Shown here piece after piece: positions 5,529-6,833 of a DNA stretch of 6,833 nt. This DNA comes from Deltaproteobacteria bacterium RIFCSPLOWO2_02_FULL_57_26 (GTDB lineage: Bacteria; Desulfobacterota; Binatia; UBA9968). Under the pieces are notes generated by a model. The model ran no database searches. It saw only the letters and a list, made by a program, of their open reading frames with translations, and was not told where the DNA came from. The stretch lies in assembly GCA_001798455.1 (NCBI GenBank), contig MGSI01000058.1:1-6833 (forward strand). The letters are read 5' to 3'. The position numbers and the translations under genes are program-made. The stretch's first letter is position 1, and each line of letters opens with the position of its first letter.

Positions 5529-6833
5529 GTCTCTATGATAAAAGGGAGGATGACAGGCCGTCGCTCCAGGGTCTTGCTGAAGTAACGTCTGAGCGCCTTG
5601 CGCACCTCCTCCTGAAGCTCCATGGGATCCGTGCGAGTCTCGCGGTTGATGTTCTTCAGGGTTTCCACAATCACCTTCTTTGCCTGCTGCAAGACTTCCT
5701 CGCTCTCCTCGGCGCGCATGAAGCCACGCGAGACGAGGTCCGGACCAGCGACGATCTCTCCGGTCTGCTGGTGAATGGCCATAACGGCCAGGACCATACC
5801 GTCCTCAGATAGATGACGCCGGTCGCGGATCACGACGTCCTCGACATCACCGACACCTTTTCCGTCCACGAAAACTCTCCCGACCGAAACCGATTCAACT
5901 TTTTGGGCCTCCCCACTCCTGAACTCCAGGACGTCGCCGTCCTCCATAAGAAAGCAGTTCTCCGCCGGTACGCCTACGGCCTGGGCCAATTGAACATGGC
6001 GTACCAGGTGACGGTATTCTCCGTGGATCGGAATGAAATATCGGGGCCGGGTTAATTGGAGCATCGTCTTGAGTTCCTCCTGGCTTGCGTGGCCTGAGAC
6101 GTGGATCTCCGAGACCTTTTCATAATGGACCTCGGCGCCGCGGCGATAGAGATGATTGATCAAGTTGGTGATCGTCTTCTCGTTTCCGGGAATAAATTTT
6201 GCCGATAGAACCACCGTGTCTCCCGGCTGAATCCGGATCGATCGGTGATCGTTTAAGGCGATCCGGTGCAGGACGGAAAGCGGCTCGCCTTGGCTTCCGG
6301 TGGTGAGAAAAGTGAGCCGGTCGGAAGGGAAATCCTGCCAGCGGTCACTCTCGGTCATGACCCCTTCTGGAAGGCGGAGATAGCCGAGATCCGAAGCGAT
6401 CTGCGTGTTGTTGATCATACTGCGCCCGCACAGAACGACGCGGCGGCCGAAAGATTCCGAGAGCTCGGTAACCTGCTGGATGCGGGGGATGTTGGAGGAG
6501 AAGGTGGCGACAAAGATTCTGCCGCGACTTGCCAGGAAGATCTCTTTCAGGTACTGTCCGACGACCCGCTCCGAGGGGGTATATCCTTGCCGCTCCACGT
6601 TGGTCGAATCGGAAAGCAGGAGCAGAACGCCTTTCTCTCCGTAGGAGGCGAACCTCTGAAAGTCGAAGAACTCGCCGTTCACGGGGGTGTGGTCGATCTT
6701 GAAGTCCCCGGTATGGAGTACCGTACCCAACGGGCTCTCGATCGCGAGGGCCAGACAATCCATAAGGCTGTGAGTCACACGGATCCCCTCAATCTTAAAT
6801 GGCCCCAACTCCCATGGCCGGGCCGCAGTGATT
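5525..6833 (-). CDS. rnj: Ribonuclease J, 5'-truncated by the window edge
   Basis: RNase J is a metallo-beta-lactamase/beta-CASP nuclease with endonuclease and 5'-3' exonuclease activity in mRNA decay and rRNA maturation. The visible 435 residues are open to the window edge. The frame continues upstream of the TTG at 6808 with family-like sequence (ITAARPWE before LGPFKIEGIRVTHS), so that TTG is not the start. RNase J proteins are about 550 residues long, so roughly 120 N-terminal residues, including the HxHxDH metal motif, lie outside. Counting the TTG codon as 1, the visible landmarks are THS (12-14), HTGDFKID (32-39, metal ligand D35), SDSTN (66-70), the beta-CASP segment TFSSNIPRIQQ (102-112), GSQGEP (171-176), HVSGHAS (236-242) and PIHGEYRHL (260-268). 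A C-terminal domain (about 340-427) has a Glu/Lys-rich helix and ends FIIET. The TGA stop overlaps the GTG start of ftsK by four bases. It is the most upstream visible gene of the operon. Confidence 0.94.
   Translation of the reverse strand, partial: ITAARPWELGPFKIEGIRVTHSLMDCLALAIESPLGTVLHTGDFKIDHTPVNGEFFDFQRFASYGEKGVLLLLSDSTNVERQGYTPSERVVGQYLKEIFLASRGRIFVATFSSNIPRIQQVTELSESFGRRVVLCGRSMINNTQIASDLGYLRLPEGVMTESDRWQDFPSDRLTFLTTGSQGEPLSVLHRIALNDHRSIRIQPGDTVVLSAKFIPGNEKTITNLINHLYRRGAEVHYEKVSEIHVSGHASQEELKTMLQLTRPRYFIPIHGEYRHLVRHVQLAQAVGVPAENCFLMEDGDVLEFRSGEAQKVESVSVGRVFVDGKGVGDVEDVVIRDRRHLSEDGMVLAVMAIHQQTGEIVAGPDLVSRGFMRAEESEEVLQQAKKVIVETLKNINRETRTDPMELQEEVRKALRRYFSKTLERRPVILPFIIET

Noticed and set aside
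6806..6808. TTG as a possible start of the RNase J gene
   Set aside because: The frame stays open to the window edge with family-like residues upstream, and the essential N-terminal metallo-beta-lactamase motif must lie further upstream. The gene is cut by the window, not short.

Overview
The window is ordinary chromosomal housekeeping sequence from a Gram-negative (two-membrane) bacterium of moderately high GC, fully packed with genes. A LolA-type periplasmic lipoprotein carrier implies an outer membrane. An RNase J-type nuclease next to FtsK, RimO and a DksA-like protein points away from Gammaproteobacteria and towards deltaproteobacterial, Nitrospirota or NC10-like lineages. This lineage guess is inferred from gene content only and is weak.

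Left part, plus strand: a strong hairpin with a T-rich tail at the left edge (1-44) looks like the terminator of a gene outside the window. It is followed by a sigma70-like promoter candidate (84-113), a perfect AGGAGG ribosome binding site, and a small multi-pass membrane protein of the YIP1 family (151-681). A 57-base gap (682-738) separates it from the convergent minus-strand operon.

Right part, minus strand, transcribed from right to left: RNase J (5'-truncated at the right window edge, ends 5525), ftsK (5528-3234), lolA (3256 or 3241 to 2561), rimO (2557-1202) and a DksA/TraR-type zinc finger protein (1209-739). Every junction is an overlap or a gap of only 3 bases, so this looks like one polycistronic, translationally coupled unit. 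It combines RNA decay/maturation, chromosome translocation at the division septum, lipoprotein sorting, methylthiolation of ribosomal protein S12, and an RNA polymerase secondary-channel type regulator. The common theme is growth and division housekeeping, not one biochemical pathway.

No mobile element, CRISPR array, tRNA, rRNA or defence system is visible, and I find no clear novel system. The points most worth a second look are: (i) two additional cysteines in a four-residue insertion just before the DksA-type zinc finger; (ii) a sharp change of codon use inside ftsK, with an AT-leaning N-terminal part and a GC-leaning C-terminal part; and (iii) an A6G8 homopolymer tract in ftsK whose slippage in either direction would truncate the protein before its motor domain.
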